Shown: piece by piece, positions 7,227 through 13,465 of the stretch
How the letters are laid out: the number at the start of each line of letters is the position of its first letter
Position numbering within the stretch: the stretch's first letter is position 1
Assembly: GCA_041687295.1 (NCBI GenBank)
Contig: JAWLCG010000102.1
Location: 1 to 13,465 of the forward strand
Reading direction: 5' to 3'
From: JAWLCG01 sp041687295
GTDB taxonomy: Bacteria > Planctomycetota > Phycisphaerae > SM23-33 > FEN-1343
Length of the DNA: 13,465 nt
Position numbers and translations under genes: made by a program
The notes under the pieces: model-generated
Database searches by the model: none
Seen by the model: only the letters and a program-made list of their open reading frames with translations
What the model was told of the DNA's origin: nothing

Positions 7227-8578
7227 GCCGCCCTGATGGCCCCCGCTCGCAGCCGTCCGCCCGACGCGACTGGCTGGTGTGGACGGTCCTGGCGGTGTGG
7301 CTGGCCCCCCGCCGGGCCGGGCGACGCCTGGCCCATCGCGGCCTGCCCAGCGCCCTGCTGGTGCACGCGATCGGCCTGCTGGGCATGATCGCCACCTTCG
7401 TGGCCGGGGCGTACGCCGTGGCCTGGCTGGAGCAGCGGCTCCAGGGCGGCGGCATCTACTACGACCTGGGCCGAACGCTGGCGGGCCTGCTGCTGACCAC
7501 CGGCCCGGCCCGGGCGGTCGGGGCGCCGCCGATGGTGGCCCTGGGGATCGCCCTGCTCATCGGCGAGCTGTACTACTGGACCCTCGGCCTGGTGGTGCTG
7601 GGCCCATGGATGGGCCTCGACGGCGGGCGGCGACAGATGCTCCACCGATCGGCCATCGCCGCCGGCTACGCGTCGCTGTGGCTGATCCCCCTGGCGGCCA
7701 GCTGGTCGGGCGCCGGGGCCCTGCTCATGCTCGCCCGCCAGACCACCGGCCACGACCTGGCCCTGTCGCTGTCGGCCGCCGCTTGCATCGCCGCCCTGCC
7801 CGCGGGCATGCTGGCGATGGCCCTGCGCCTGGCCGGGGGGCTCGGCGACGCCCTGACCGGCCCGGTGACACCGCCCCCAGCCGACGGCCTGTGCGAGCAG
7901 TGCGGCTACAACCTCCACGCCACGCCCTTTGACGCCCGCTGCCCCGAGTGCGGCCTGCCCGCGGCGAGGAGCCTCTCGCCCACCCGCCGCGTCAACGCCT
8001 GGGAGGTGCACCAGCGCTCCTTCGCCCGCACCCTCTGGGCCGTGCTGAGCAACGCCGAGGCCTTCTTCCGCACCGTGCCCGTCCGGCGGAACGTTCGCCC
8101 GGCCCGGGCGTTCCTGCTGGGGACCAGCGTGGCCTCGGGCGTGCTGTTCGCCGCCGTCACCTTCGCCGGCGGCCTGACGCTGACGGTTGCGCGGGACCAT
8201 GCCATCGACCGCTCGGCCATCGCCGAGGCCCTCATGGCCGGGATGATCCTGGGCGGCTTCTGGGCCGCGGCCGTGCCGGTGCTGTCGATGCTCTCGGCCG
8301 GGGCCCTGGCCAGCGGCAGCTGGCGCCGCGGCGACCGGCTCGGCGGACGGGGCGCGATGAAGATCGCCTGCTACCTCTCGGCCGTCTCGCTGCCCTACGC
8401 GGTGGTCCTGGGTGCGCTGGGCATCCTGCTGCGCTACCTGCGGATCCTGGGCATGGGCAGCCCGGGCCTGGACCCCACCTTCGTGCTCATCTGGTCGCTG
8501 GTCTGCGTGGGCCTGCTGACGTGGTACTGGCTGCTCGGCGGCCGAGCCTACGCCGGCACCGAGTTCGCCAACCAGTAG
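7223..8578 (+). CDS. Polytopic membrane protein with internal zinc ribbon, function unknown
   Basis: This 451-residue protein has roughly eight predicted membrane segments. Four or five lie in the N-terminal half (about 42-68, 105-128, 144-170, 182-206) and three or four in the C-terminal half (about 297-322, 336-362, 382-405, 418-438). Between them, CEQCGYNLHATPFDARCPEC (224-243) gives a four-cysteine zinc ribbon with C224, C227, C240 and C243. The CxxCGYxL...CPxCG form is frequent in planctomycete membrane proteins. The ribbon and flanking loop (about 207-295) are likely cytoplasmic. The two membrane halves loosely recall Yip1-type proteins, but I cannot assign a family. It overlaps the TPR lipoprotein gene by ATGA, so the pair may form an envelope complex. 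Confidence 0.83.
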   Translation: MSRPDGPRSQPSARRDWLVWTVLAVWLAPRRAGRRLAHRGLPSALLVHAIGLLGMIATFVAGAYAVAWLEQRLQGGGIYYDLGRTLAGLLLTTGPARAVGAPPMVALGIALLIGELYYWTLGLVVLGPWMGLDGGRRQMLHRSAIAAGYASLWLIPLAASWSGAGALLMLARQTTGHDLALSLSAAACIAALPAGMLAMALRLAGGLGDALTGPVTPPPADGLCEQCGYNLHATPFDARCPECGLPAARSLSPTRRVNAWEVHQRSFARTLWAVLSNAEAFFRTVPVRRNVRPARAFLLGTSVASGVLFAAVTFAGGLTLTVARDHAIDRSAIAEALMAGMILGGFWAAAVPVLSMLSAGALASGSWRRGDRLGGRGAMKIACYLSAVSLPYAVVLGALGILLRYLRILGMGSPGLDPTFVLIWSLVCVGLLTWYWLLGGRAYAGTEFANQ

Positions 8579-8590
8579 AGGCCCATATAG

Positions 8591-8701
8591 CCCCGGGCAT
8601 GCCCGGGGTCTTGGGGGGCAGGACGGGACGTTGTCCCCCACCCTGTCGTTGGGCCGACAACGAACGGCCCGGACGAGACCCCCACGGATTGCATCCGTGG
8701 G
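8591..8701 (+). repeat. Pair of REP-like palindromic hairpins
   Basis: Two hairpins lie in the 266-base gap 8579-8844. The first (8591-8608) is the perfect 18-base palindrome CCCCGGGCATGCCCGGGG. The second (8681-8701) has the 9-bp stem CCCACGGAT/ATCCGTGGG with loop TGC. Both are followed by (T)CTTGG on the same side, so they look like two diverged copies of one element in direct orientation, as in REP/BIME arrays. The first may also help end the upstream operon, but neither has a T-tract. Confidence 0.5.
8646..8670 (+). other. Two mutually exclusive short hairpins
   Basis: TCGTTG (8646-8651) can pair with CAACGA (8658-8663). Alternatively GGGCCG (8651-8656) can pair with CGGCCC (8665-8670). 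The two structures share bases and cannot form together. They sit between the REP-like hairpins and upstream of the predicted hom promoter, so they are more likely in the 3' end of the previous transcript than in a hom leader. Confidence 0.3.
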
Positions 8702-8742
8702 CTTGGAGAAACGCGTCGCCGCCCCACGGGCCAATCGCCACC

Positions 8743-8771
8743 TTGACCGCCGGGCGGGCCGGGCGTACCAT
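8743..8771 (+). promoter_or_regulatory. Predicted promoter for hom
   Basis: TTGACC and TACCAT are separated by 17 bases. The start would be near 8778, giving a 5' leader of about 66 bases. A short CTCGC/GCGAG stem (8778-8795) sits at its beginning, and AGGAG (8834-8838) lies 6 nt before the hom ATG. I see no threonine-rich leader peptide or recognisable riboswitch in the leader. Confidence 0.5.
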
Positions 8772-8844
8772 GGGCGACTCGCTGCCCGGTGCGAGCGGCG
8801 GCGGAGGTCCCGTAGCAGTTCCCCAAGGTGCGCAGGAGCGTGTG

Positions 8845-10173
8845 ATGAGTGACGGCAAGACGGTAGGTGTGGCCCTGGTCGGATGCGGCACGGTCGGCGG
8901 CGGCGTGGTGCGGATGCTGCAGGAGCACGCCGAACTGCTGGCGACGCGGAGCGGCCTTCGGCTGAAGCTGCGCCACGTGGTGGACCTGGACTTCACCCGC
9001 GCCCGCAGCCTGGGCGTCGACGAGGCCATCCTGCGCAAGGACCTGGCGCCGGTGCTGACCGACGCGGAGACGGCTATCGTCATCGAGCTGGCCGGCGGGA
9101 CGACCTTCGCCAAGACCGTTTTCGAGCAGGCCCTGGCCGCCGGCAAGCACGTCGTGACGGCCAACAAGGCCCTGCTGGCCCACCACGGGCGCGAGCTGTG
9201 GGCCCTGGCGCGGCAGCATGGCGTGTGCATCGGCTTCGGGGCCAGCTGCGTCGGCGGCGTGCCGGTGATCGGGGCGCTGCTCAACGGCCTGCTGGTCAAC
9301 GACATCGAGGCCCTCTACGGCATCGTCAACGGCACGTGCAACTTCATCCTGTCCAGCATGGTCGAGCAGGGCGCCAGCTACGACGACGTGCTGGCGGCCG
9401 CCCAGGCCGACGGTCTGGCCGAGGCCGACCCCACCCTCGACGTCAAGGGCATCGACTCGGCCCATAAGCTGACGATCCTGGCGGGGCTGGCCTTCGGGCA
9501 CGCCATCGACCTGGACACCATCCACGTCGAGGGCATCGACGACCTGCGGCTCATCGACGTCCGCTACGGCCAGGAGGTCGGCTATACGGTCAAGCTGCTG
9601 GCCATCGCCCAGCGCCAGGCCAAGGGCCTGAGCCTGCGGGTGCACCCGGCCTTCATCGCCAACGACCACCCGCTGGCCCGGGTGAGCGGGCCCTTCAACG
9701 CCGTCAGCGTCTTCGGCCACGCCACGGGCCATACCATGTACTACGGACGCGGGGCCGGCTCCATGCCGACGGCCTCGGCCGTGGTCGCCGACCTGGTCGA
9801 CGTGGCCCTGGGCAACGCCCAGCGCCGCTTCGAGCAACTGGGTGTCTGGGCCGACGTGGCCCCACCGGCGAACCAGTTGCCCATCGACCAGGTTCGCGGC
9901 CGATACTACCTGCGGATCATGAGCCAGGACTCCCCCGGCGTCCTGGCCGAGATCGCCGCCGCCCTGGGCCGACACCGCATCGGCATCGCCAGCGTCCTGC
10001 AGCACGAGGCCGACGAGGAGACCCAGAACACCGTCCCGGTCGTCATCACGACCCACTCCGCCGTCGAGGGCGACGTGCAGAAGGCCCGAGCCGAGATCGA
10101 CGCACTGGACGTCGTCCGCGCCCCGGCCGTCATGATCCGCATCGTGGACGAGTACCCCGAGCCGCAGGTGTGA
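8845..10173 (+). CDS. hom: Homoserine dehydrogenase with C-terminal ACT domain
   Basis: This 442-residue enzyme reduces aspartate-semialdehyde to homoserine with NAD(P)H, the branch step to threonine and methionine. The Rossmann motif GCGTVGGGV is at residues 13-21, TANKALL at 106-111 (Lys108), and NGTCNFIL at 162-169. The catalytic signature GLAEADPTLDVKGIDSAHK (190-208) places Asp199, Asp204 and Lys208 with the same spacing as the catalytic Asp/Asp/Lys of yeast homoserine dehydrogenase. GRGAGSMPTASAVVADL follows at 301-317. Residues ~354-435 form an ACT domain (YYLRIMSQDSPGVLAEIA), which usually mediates feedback control by threonine. Length is typical of the monofunctional form; no aspartokinase is fused. 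AGGAG sits 6 nt before the ATG. The next gene probably encodes the following pathway step. Confidence 0.97.
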   Translation: MSDGKTVGVALVGCGTVGGGVVRMLQEHAELLATRSGLRLKLRHVVDLDFTRARSLGVDEAILRKDLAPVLTDAETAIVIELAGGTTFAKTVFEQALAAGKHVVTANKALLAHHGRELWALARQHGVCIGFGASCVGGVPVIGALLNGLLVNDIEALYGIVNGTCNFILSSMVEQGASYDDVLAAAQADGLAEADPTLDVKGIDSAHKLTILAGLAFGHAIDLDTIHVEGIDDLRLIDVRYGQEVGYTVKLLAIAQRQAKGLSLRVHPAFIANDHPLARVSGPFNAVSVFGHATGHTMYYGRGAGSMPTASAVVADLVDVALGNAQRRFEQLGVWADVAPPANQLPIDQVRGRYYLRIMSQDSPGVLAEIAAALGRHRIGIASVLQHEADEETQNTVPVVITTHSAVEGDVQKARAEIDALDVVRAPAVMIRIVDEYPEPQV

Positions 10174-10179
10174 GAAGAG

Positions 10180-10341
10180 GGTTAATGGGTTAACTGGTTA
10201 ATTGGTTGACTGGTTAACTGAGTGGCCCGCAGGTGAGCGGTCGTTTGAGGCCGACTGTCCGGTGTCCGCCCCCGGTTTGATGGGAGACGGTGTTCCCACC
10301 CAATTAACCAATTAACCGATTAACGAATTAACCCATGAACG
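10180..10341. repeat. Inverted pair of five-unit octamer arrays
   Basis: The left arm (10180-10219) is five back-to-back 8-base units with consensus GGTTAAYT. The right arm (10302-10341) is five 8-base units in the opposite orientation, consensus AATTAACC. The fifth right unit (CATGAACG) is degenerate. An 82-base GC-rich spacer separates the arms and itself holds a small stem (TGGGA 10281-10285 with TCCCA 10294-10298). Pairing the arms unit by unit gives about 32 of 40 matching positions, so a large hairpin or cruciform is possible. The arms are strikingly AT-rich for this genome. They occupy most of the 178-base gap between hom and the next gene. Confidence 0.85.
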
Positions 10342-10355
10342 GGCTCTGCCAGTGA
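10335..10355 (+). promoter_or_regulatory. Possible six-codon leader ORF overlapping the apgM start
   Basis: ATG at 10335 opens a reading frame encoding MNGLCQ. Its TGA stop (10353-10355) overlaps the GTG start of the next gene as GTGA. The downstream GTG has no Shine-Dalgarno of its own, so stop-restart coupling is conceivable. The leader ATG also lacks a clear ribosome site, and its first bases belong to the last octamer repeat unit. It may be chance. Confidence 0.25.
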
Positions 10356-11545
10356 AATACGCCATCATCATTCCGGACGGGGCGGCCGACGGGCCGATCG
10401 GCGAGCTGGGCGACCGCACGCCGCTGCAGGCCGCCAGGACGCCGCACATGGACCGCATCGCCATCGAGGGCAAGATCGGCACGGTGCGGACGGTGCCGGC
10501 CGGCCTGAGCCCCGGCTCGGACGTGGCCATCCTGAGCCTGATGGGCTACGACCCCCGCGCCCACTACACGGGCCGAGCCCCCCTCGAGGCAGCCGCCCAG
10601 GGCCTCACCATCGCCCCCGACGAGTGGGTCCTGCGCTGCAACCTCGTCACGATCGTCGAGGGGGTAATGGAGGATTACTCGGCCGGGCACATCTCCACCG
10701 AGGAGGCCCGCCAGCTCATCGAGCAGGTCCAGCAGCAACTCGGCAGCGACCAGGCCCGCTTCTACACCGGCGTGGGCTACCGCCACCTGCTGACGCTACC
10801 AGGGCCGCTGGACGTCCAGACCACCCCCCCGCACGACATCCTCGGCCAGCCCGTCGCCCGCCACCTGCCCAGCGGGCCCGGCAGCGATCGGCTCATCCGC
10901 CTGATGCAGGCCAGCCAGGACCTGCTGGCCGAGCACGAGATCAACGCCGTCCGCCGCGACCTCGGCGAGAACCTCGCCACCAGCATCTGGCTCTGGGGCC
11001 AGGGGCAGATGCCCACCCTCGAGCCCTTCGAGGGCCGCTTCGGCCTGCGGGCGGCGGTCATCACGGCCGTCGACCTCGTCCGCGGCATCGCCACGCTGGT
11101 CGGCATGGACCGCATCGAGGTGCCCGGCGCGACCGGCTACATCGACACCAACTACGCCGGCAAGGGCCAGGCCGCCATCGAGGCCCTCAAGACCCACGAC
11201 CTGGTCGTCGTCCACGTCGAGGCCCCCGACGAGTGCGGCCACAACGCCCAGGCCCGCCTCAAGACCCAGAGCCTCGAGGACATCGACCGCCACATCGTCG
11301 GGCCCATCCTCGAGCACCTCGAGTCGACCGGCGACGACTGGCGGATCCTCGTCAGCCCCGACCACCCGACGCCCTGCTCGCTGCGGACCCACACCGCCGA
11401 GCCGGTCCCCTTCGCCGTCGCCGGCAAGGGCGTCCGCGCCGTCCTGCGGACCCCCTTCACCGAGGCCGCCGCCACCGACAGCGACCTCCACGTCGAGTTC
11501 GGCCACGAGTTGATGGAGTACTTCCTCCACTCGGCGGGGGCCTGA
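10352..11545 (+). CDS. apgM: Metal-dependent phosphoglycerate-mutase-family protein, probable homoserine kinase (ApgM type)
   Basis: This 397-residue protein belongs to the archaeal-type cofactor-independent phosphoglycerate mutase family, within the alkaline phosphatase superfamily. The metal and catalytic residues are in place: Asp9 in PDGAADG, nucleophile Ser56 in SPGSDVAIL, Asp293 and His297 in EAPDECGH, Asp337-His338 in SPDHPT, and His347 in RTHTAEP. Family members in bacteria lacking ThrB have been proposed as homoserine kinases (TIGR02535 subfamily). Its place right after hom favours that role, giving homoserine phosphate for threonine synthase. Phosphoglycerate mutase activity is the alternative. 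Start is GTG 10352, since VKYAIIIPDG matches the expected N-terminus, although no Shine-Dalgarno is visible. I find no clear separate promoter in the gap upstream. Confidence 0.9.
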   Translation: MKYAIIIPDGAADGPIGELGDRTPLQAARTPHMDRIAIEGKIGTVRTVPAGLSPGSDVAILSLMGYDPRAHYTGRAPLEAAAQGLTIAPDEWVLRCNLVTIVEGVMEDYSAGHISTEEARQLIEQVQQQLGSDQARFYTGVGYRHLLTLPGPLDVQTTPPHDILGQPVARHLPSGPGSDRLIRLMQASQDLLAEHEINAVRRDLGENLATSIWLWGQGQMPTLEPFEGRFGLRAAVITAVDLVRGIATLVGMDRIEVPGATGYIDTNYAGKGQAAIEALKTHDLVVVHVEAPDECGHNAQARLKTQSLEDIDRHIVGPILEHLESTGDDWRILVSPDHPTPCSLRTHTAEPVPFAVAGKGVRAVLRTPFTEAAATDSDLHVEFGHELMEYFLHSAGA

Positions 11546-11547
11546 CC

Positions 11548-11778
11548 ATGCAGAACATCAAGAACTATCGCGGCCTGCCTGTAGAGACCTACCCAGCCAT
11601 CGACGGCGGCGACCTGGGCTGGCGGTGCCGCATCGGCCCCCCGCCCGGCGGGGCGCCTGGCGACACCGACGCCTTCGTCACCACGTCGCTGCAGCAGAGC
11701 GAGGTCAGCGCCCTGGCCGTGGCCGTGCATTTCATCGACATCTGCTGGTCGGCCTGGCAGGCCGGCAAGACGCGCTAG
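11548..11778 (+). CDS. Small hypothetical protein, 76 residues
   Basis: ATG 11548 lies 2 bases after the apgM stop, with a G-run about 7 nt upstream, and the frame runs to TAG at 11776. The product is not recognised. It begins MQNIKNYRGLPVETYPAID, has a Gly/Pro-rich middle (GPPPGGAPGD), and ends in a helix-like part (QQSEVSALAVAVHFIDICW) with one Cys in each half. No signal peptide or clear membrane span is seen. Mixed amino-acid composition and close spacing suggest a real gene co-transcribed with apgM, but no function can be stated. Confidence 0.6.
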   Translation: MQNIKNYRGLPVETYPAIDGGDLGWRCRIGPPPGGAPGDTDAFVTTSLQQSEVSALAVAVHFIDICWSAWQAGKTR

Positions 11779-11830
11779 GGTTCGCCAACGGGCACCGATG
11801 CCCTGCGGACCGAGACACCAGGAGACCGTG

Positions 11831-13465
11831 ATGGCCCGTAAGACGTTTCTGTGCAAGTCCCACCCCGATTTCCACATCCCCGAAGACGTCGACGTCGGCG
11901 AGGGCTTTGACGGCGACGCCTACGCCCGGCGCCTCAAGGCCTGCGGCGTGGACGCGGTCGCCTTCTTCGCCAAGTGCCATTACGGCCACTCCTACTACGA
12001 CACGAAGGTCGGCTACCGCCACCCGCGGCTCAAGAAAGACATGCTGGCCGAGCTCGTCGCCGGCTGCCGCAGGCACGACGTGGGCATCGTGGCCTACTAC
12101 AGCGTCTTCCTGGATACCGCCGCCATCCGCCAGCACCCCGACTGGGCCCTGCAGGCCACCAGCCACGCCACCGACGCCGGCTTCGACAGCGGCAATTTCC
12201 TGCCGGTCTGCGTCAACAGCCCCTACGCCGAGCAGCTGCTCATCCCCCAGAGCCTCGAGGTCGTCACGCAGTACGACGTCGACGAGATGTTCTACGACAC
12301 GATGACCGGCTTTAAGCCCTGCTTCTGCCCCCGCTGCCGCGAGTCGTTCGGCCAGGCGATTCCCGAGGGGCCCGACGACCCCCACTGGCTCGAGTACGTC
12401 CGCTGGTACGCCGAGCAGTTCGACGGCTTCTTCGCCCGCGTCGCCCGCGAGATCCACCAGGCCAAGCCCGACGTGGCCGTCACGTTCAACTGGGAGTGGG
12501 GCATCCGCAAGCCCCGGCCCGCCCCCGAGCACATCAAACGGCTGGCCGCCGACCTGATCCCCACCGGCACCATGGCCAGCATGCAGACGCGCTACTTCGC
12601 CGGCACGGGCCTGCCCTACGACTACATGACCGGGCGGTTCCTCCACGGCCTGGGCGACTGGAACAGCAACACCCCCGAGTCGATCCTCTACACCGCCTCG
12701 GCCACCGTCGCCAACGGCGGCGGGTTCTACATCATCGACCGCCAGCTGCCCGACGGCTCGCTCGAGGAGCGGGCCTACGCCATGATGGACACGGTGTTCG
12801 GCTTCCTGCAGGAGCGCCGGCCCTGGCTGGTCGACACGGCCCACGTGCCGCAGATCGGCGTGCTGTACGCCTACTCGCACGTCATGGGCAGCCAGATGGA
12901 ATTCTTCCCCGACCCCAACGCCCGCAAGGAGCGGATGAAGAGCTGGGAGGGCATCACGAGGCTGTTCATGGAACACGCCCGCCACTTCACCGTCCTCAAC
13001 GCCGAGACGCTCCAGCAGCGGGCCGACGAGTACGGGCTGATCGTGGTGCCCGAGCAGGAGTACCTCGACGAGGCGACCAAGCAGGCCCTGGCCGACTACG
13101 TCCAGGCCGGCGGCACGCTGCTGCTCACCCAGACCGGCGAGCCCAAGGCCGTCGACGCCGACCTGCTGGCCCTGGCCGGCGTGGAGTACCAGGGCCATGG
13201 CGAGCTGCCCTACGGCTACATCGGCACCGAGCCGCCCATCGTCATGCGGGGGCGTTTCGCCCGCGTCACGCCCGGGCCCGACGTGCAGACGCTCGTCAAT
13301 GCCCTCGAGCCGATGCACGCGGGCGCCGGCGGGCAGAAGTTCGGCCACGGTTTCGCCCCGCCGGCCGAGCCGACCGGCCCGGCCATCACGGTCCGCACCG
13401 TCGGTGAGGGTCAGGTCATCTACATCGCCGCCCCGATCTGCACGTCGTACCTGGACCACCAGAAC
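11831..13465 (+). CDS. Glycoside-hydrolase-like protein (TIM barrel plus GH42-type trimerisation domain), partial
   Basis: The frame is open for 545 codons to the window edge, so the C-terminus is missing. AGGAG sits 6 nt before ATG 11831. Residues ~1-330 look like a TIM barrel of the hypothetical glycosyl hydrolase 6 / alpha-L-fucosidase-like type. It has FDGDAYARRLKACGVDAVAFFAK, a strand-end DVDEMFYDTM (149-158; Asp151 or Asp156 a candidate nucleophile) followed by the Cys motif CFCPRCRESF (C164, C166, C169), and FNWEWG (219-224). Residues ~340-450 resemble the GATase-like trimerisation domain of GH42 beta-galactosidases (YGLIVVPEQEYLDEATKQ, YVQAGGTLLL). No signal peptide is seen, so it is probably cytoplasmic. 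The substrate is unknown. The 52-base gap before it has only a weak GGGCA/TGCCC stem, so it may be co-transcribed with the gene before. Confidence 0.83.
   Translation, partial: MARKTFLCKSHPDFHIPEDVDVGEGFDGDAYARRLKACGVDAVAFFAKCHYGHSYYDTKVGYRHPRLKKDMLAELVAGCRRHDVGIVAYYSVFLDTAAIRQHPDWALQATSHATDAGFDSGNFLPVCVNSPYAEQLLIPQSLEVVTQYDVDEMFYDTMTGFKPCFCPRCRESFGQAIPEGPDDPHWLEYVRWYAEQFDGFFARVAREIHQAKPDVAVTFNWEWGIRKPRPAPEHIKRLAADLIPTGTMASMQTRYFAGTGLPYDYMTGRFLHGLGDWNSNTPESILYTASATVANGGGFYIIDRQLPDGSLEERAYAMMDTVFGFLQERRPWLVDTAHVPQIGVLYAYSHVMGSQMEFFPDPNARKERMKSWEGITRLFMEHARHFTVLNAETLQQRADEYGLIVVPEQEYLDEATKQALADYVQAGGTLLLTQTGEPKAVDADLLALAGVEYQGHGELPYGYIGTEPPIVMRGRFARVTPGPDVQTLVNALEPMHAGAGGQKFGHGFAPPAEPTGPAITVRTVGEGQVIYIAAPICTSYLDHQN

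Noticed and set aside
8591..8608. Rho-independent terminator for the TPR/membrane operon
   Set aside because: The stem is strong but is followed by TCTTGG rather than a T-tract. It is listed as a REP-like hairpin instead.
7070..8734. 554-codon minus-strand frame opposite the membrane protein
   Set aside because: The Gly/Gln/Arg/His-rich product has no domains. The plus frame has membrane segments and a zinc ribbon and overlaps the TPR gene by ATGA.
8548..10056. 502-codon minus-strand frame opposite hom
   Set aside because: It is a shadow of hom, with biased composition and no recognisable motif, while hom itself has all its catalytic signatures.
10180..10341. CRISPR array
   Set aside because: The units are 8 bases long and directly abutting, with no unique spacers and in two orientations.
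11732..13459. 575-codon open frame on the minus strand opposite the glycosidase-like gene
   Set aside because: Its product is a low-complexity Gly/Val/Asp/His string typical of the complement of GC-rich codons. The plus frame has recognisable domains and a good ribosome site.

Overview
The window is very GC-rich bacterial DNA. Its coding style points to the Planctomycetota, plausibly a Phycisphaerae-like lineage. This placement is an inference from three things: an extracellular protein that opens with the LEPR-XLL targeting motif, a membrane protein carrying a CxxCGYxL...CPxCG zinc ribbon, and an orphan glycosyl-hydrolase-like TIM barrel. The genes are densely packed, with several ATGA or TGATG overlaps. 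No gap without a gene exceeds 300 bases. I see no insertion sequence, CRISPR array, phage gene or rRNA.

The left half is read leftward. A four-gene, translationally coupled unit runs from a family-2 glycosyltransferase (5958) through a BshC-like conserved protein and rnpA to yidD (2977). It has a strong-looking promoter at 6025-6052. Next comes tRNA-Ala(GGC) with its own promoter and an excellent intrinsic terminator. A two-domain esterase follows from its own promoter. Last is the N-terminal 443 residues of a large surface or secreted protein that leaves the window at position 1.

The right half is read rightward from a divergent promoter pair near 6.0-6.16 kb. A TPR lipoprotein overlaps a polytopic membrane protein with a zinc ribbon. 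A roughly 270-base gap follows with REP-like hairpins and a promoter. Then come homoserine dehydrogenase (hom) and a metal-dependent phosphoglycerate-mutase-family protein of the type proposed to act as a homoserine kinase. These two are separated by an unusual AT-rich pair of inverted octamer arrays. A 76-residue unknown protein and the start of a glycosidase-like gene with a GH42-type trimerisation domain end the window.

Functionally, the leftward operon mixes tRNA processing (RNase P protein) and membrane-protein insertion (YidD) with two genes not usually found there. The hom/apgM pair suggests aspartate to homoserine to threonine metabolism using a non-orthologous kinase. The most striking DNA that genes do not explain is the inverted octamer array at 10180-10341. 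The paired REP-like hairpins at 8591-8701 and the perfect inverted repeat at 1379-1421 come next.
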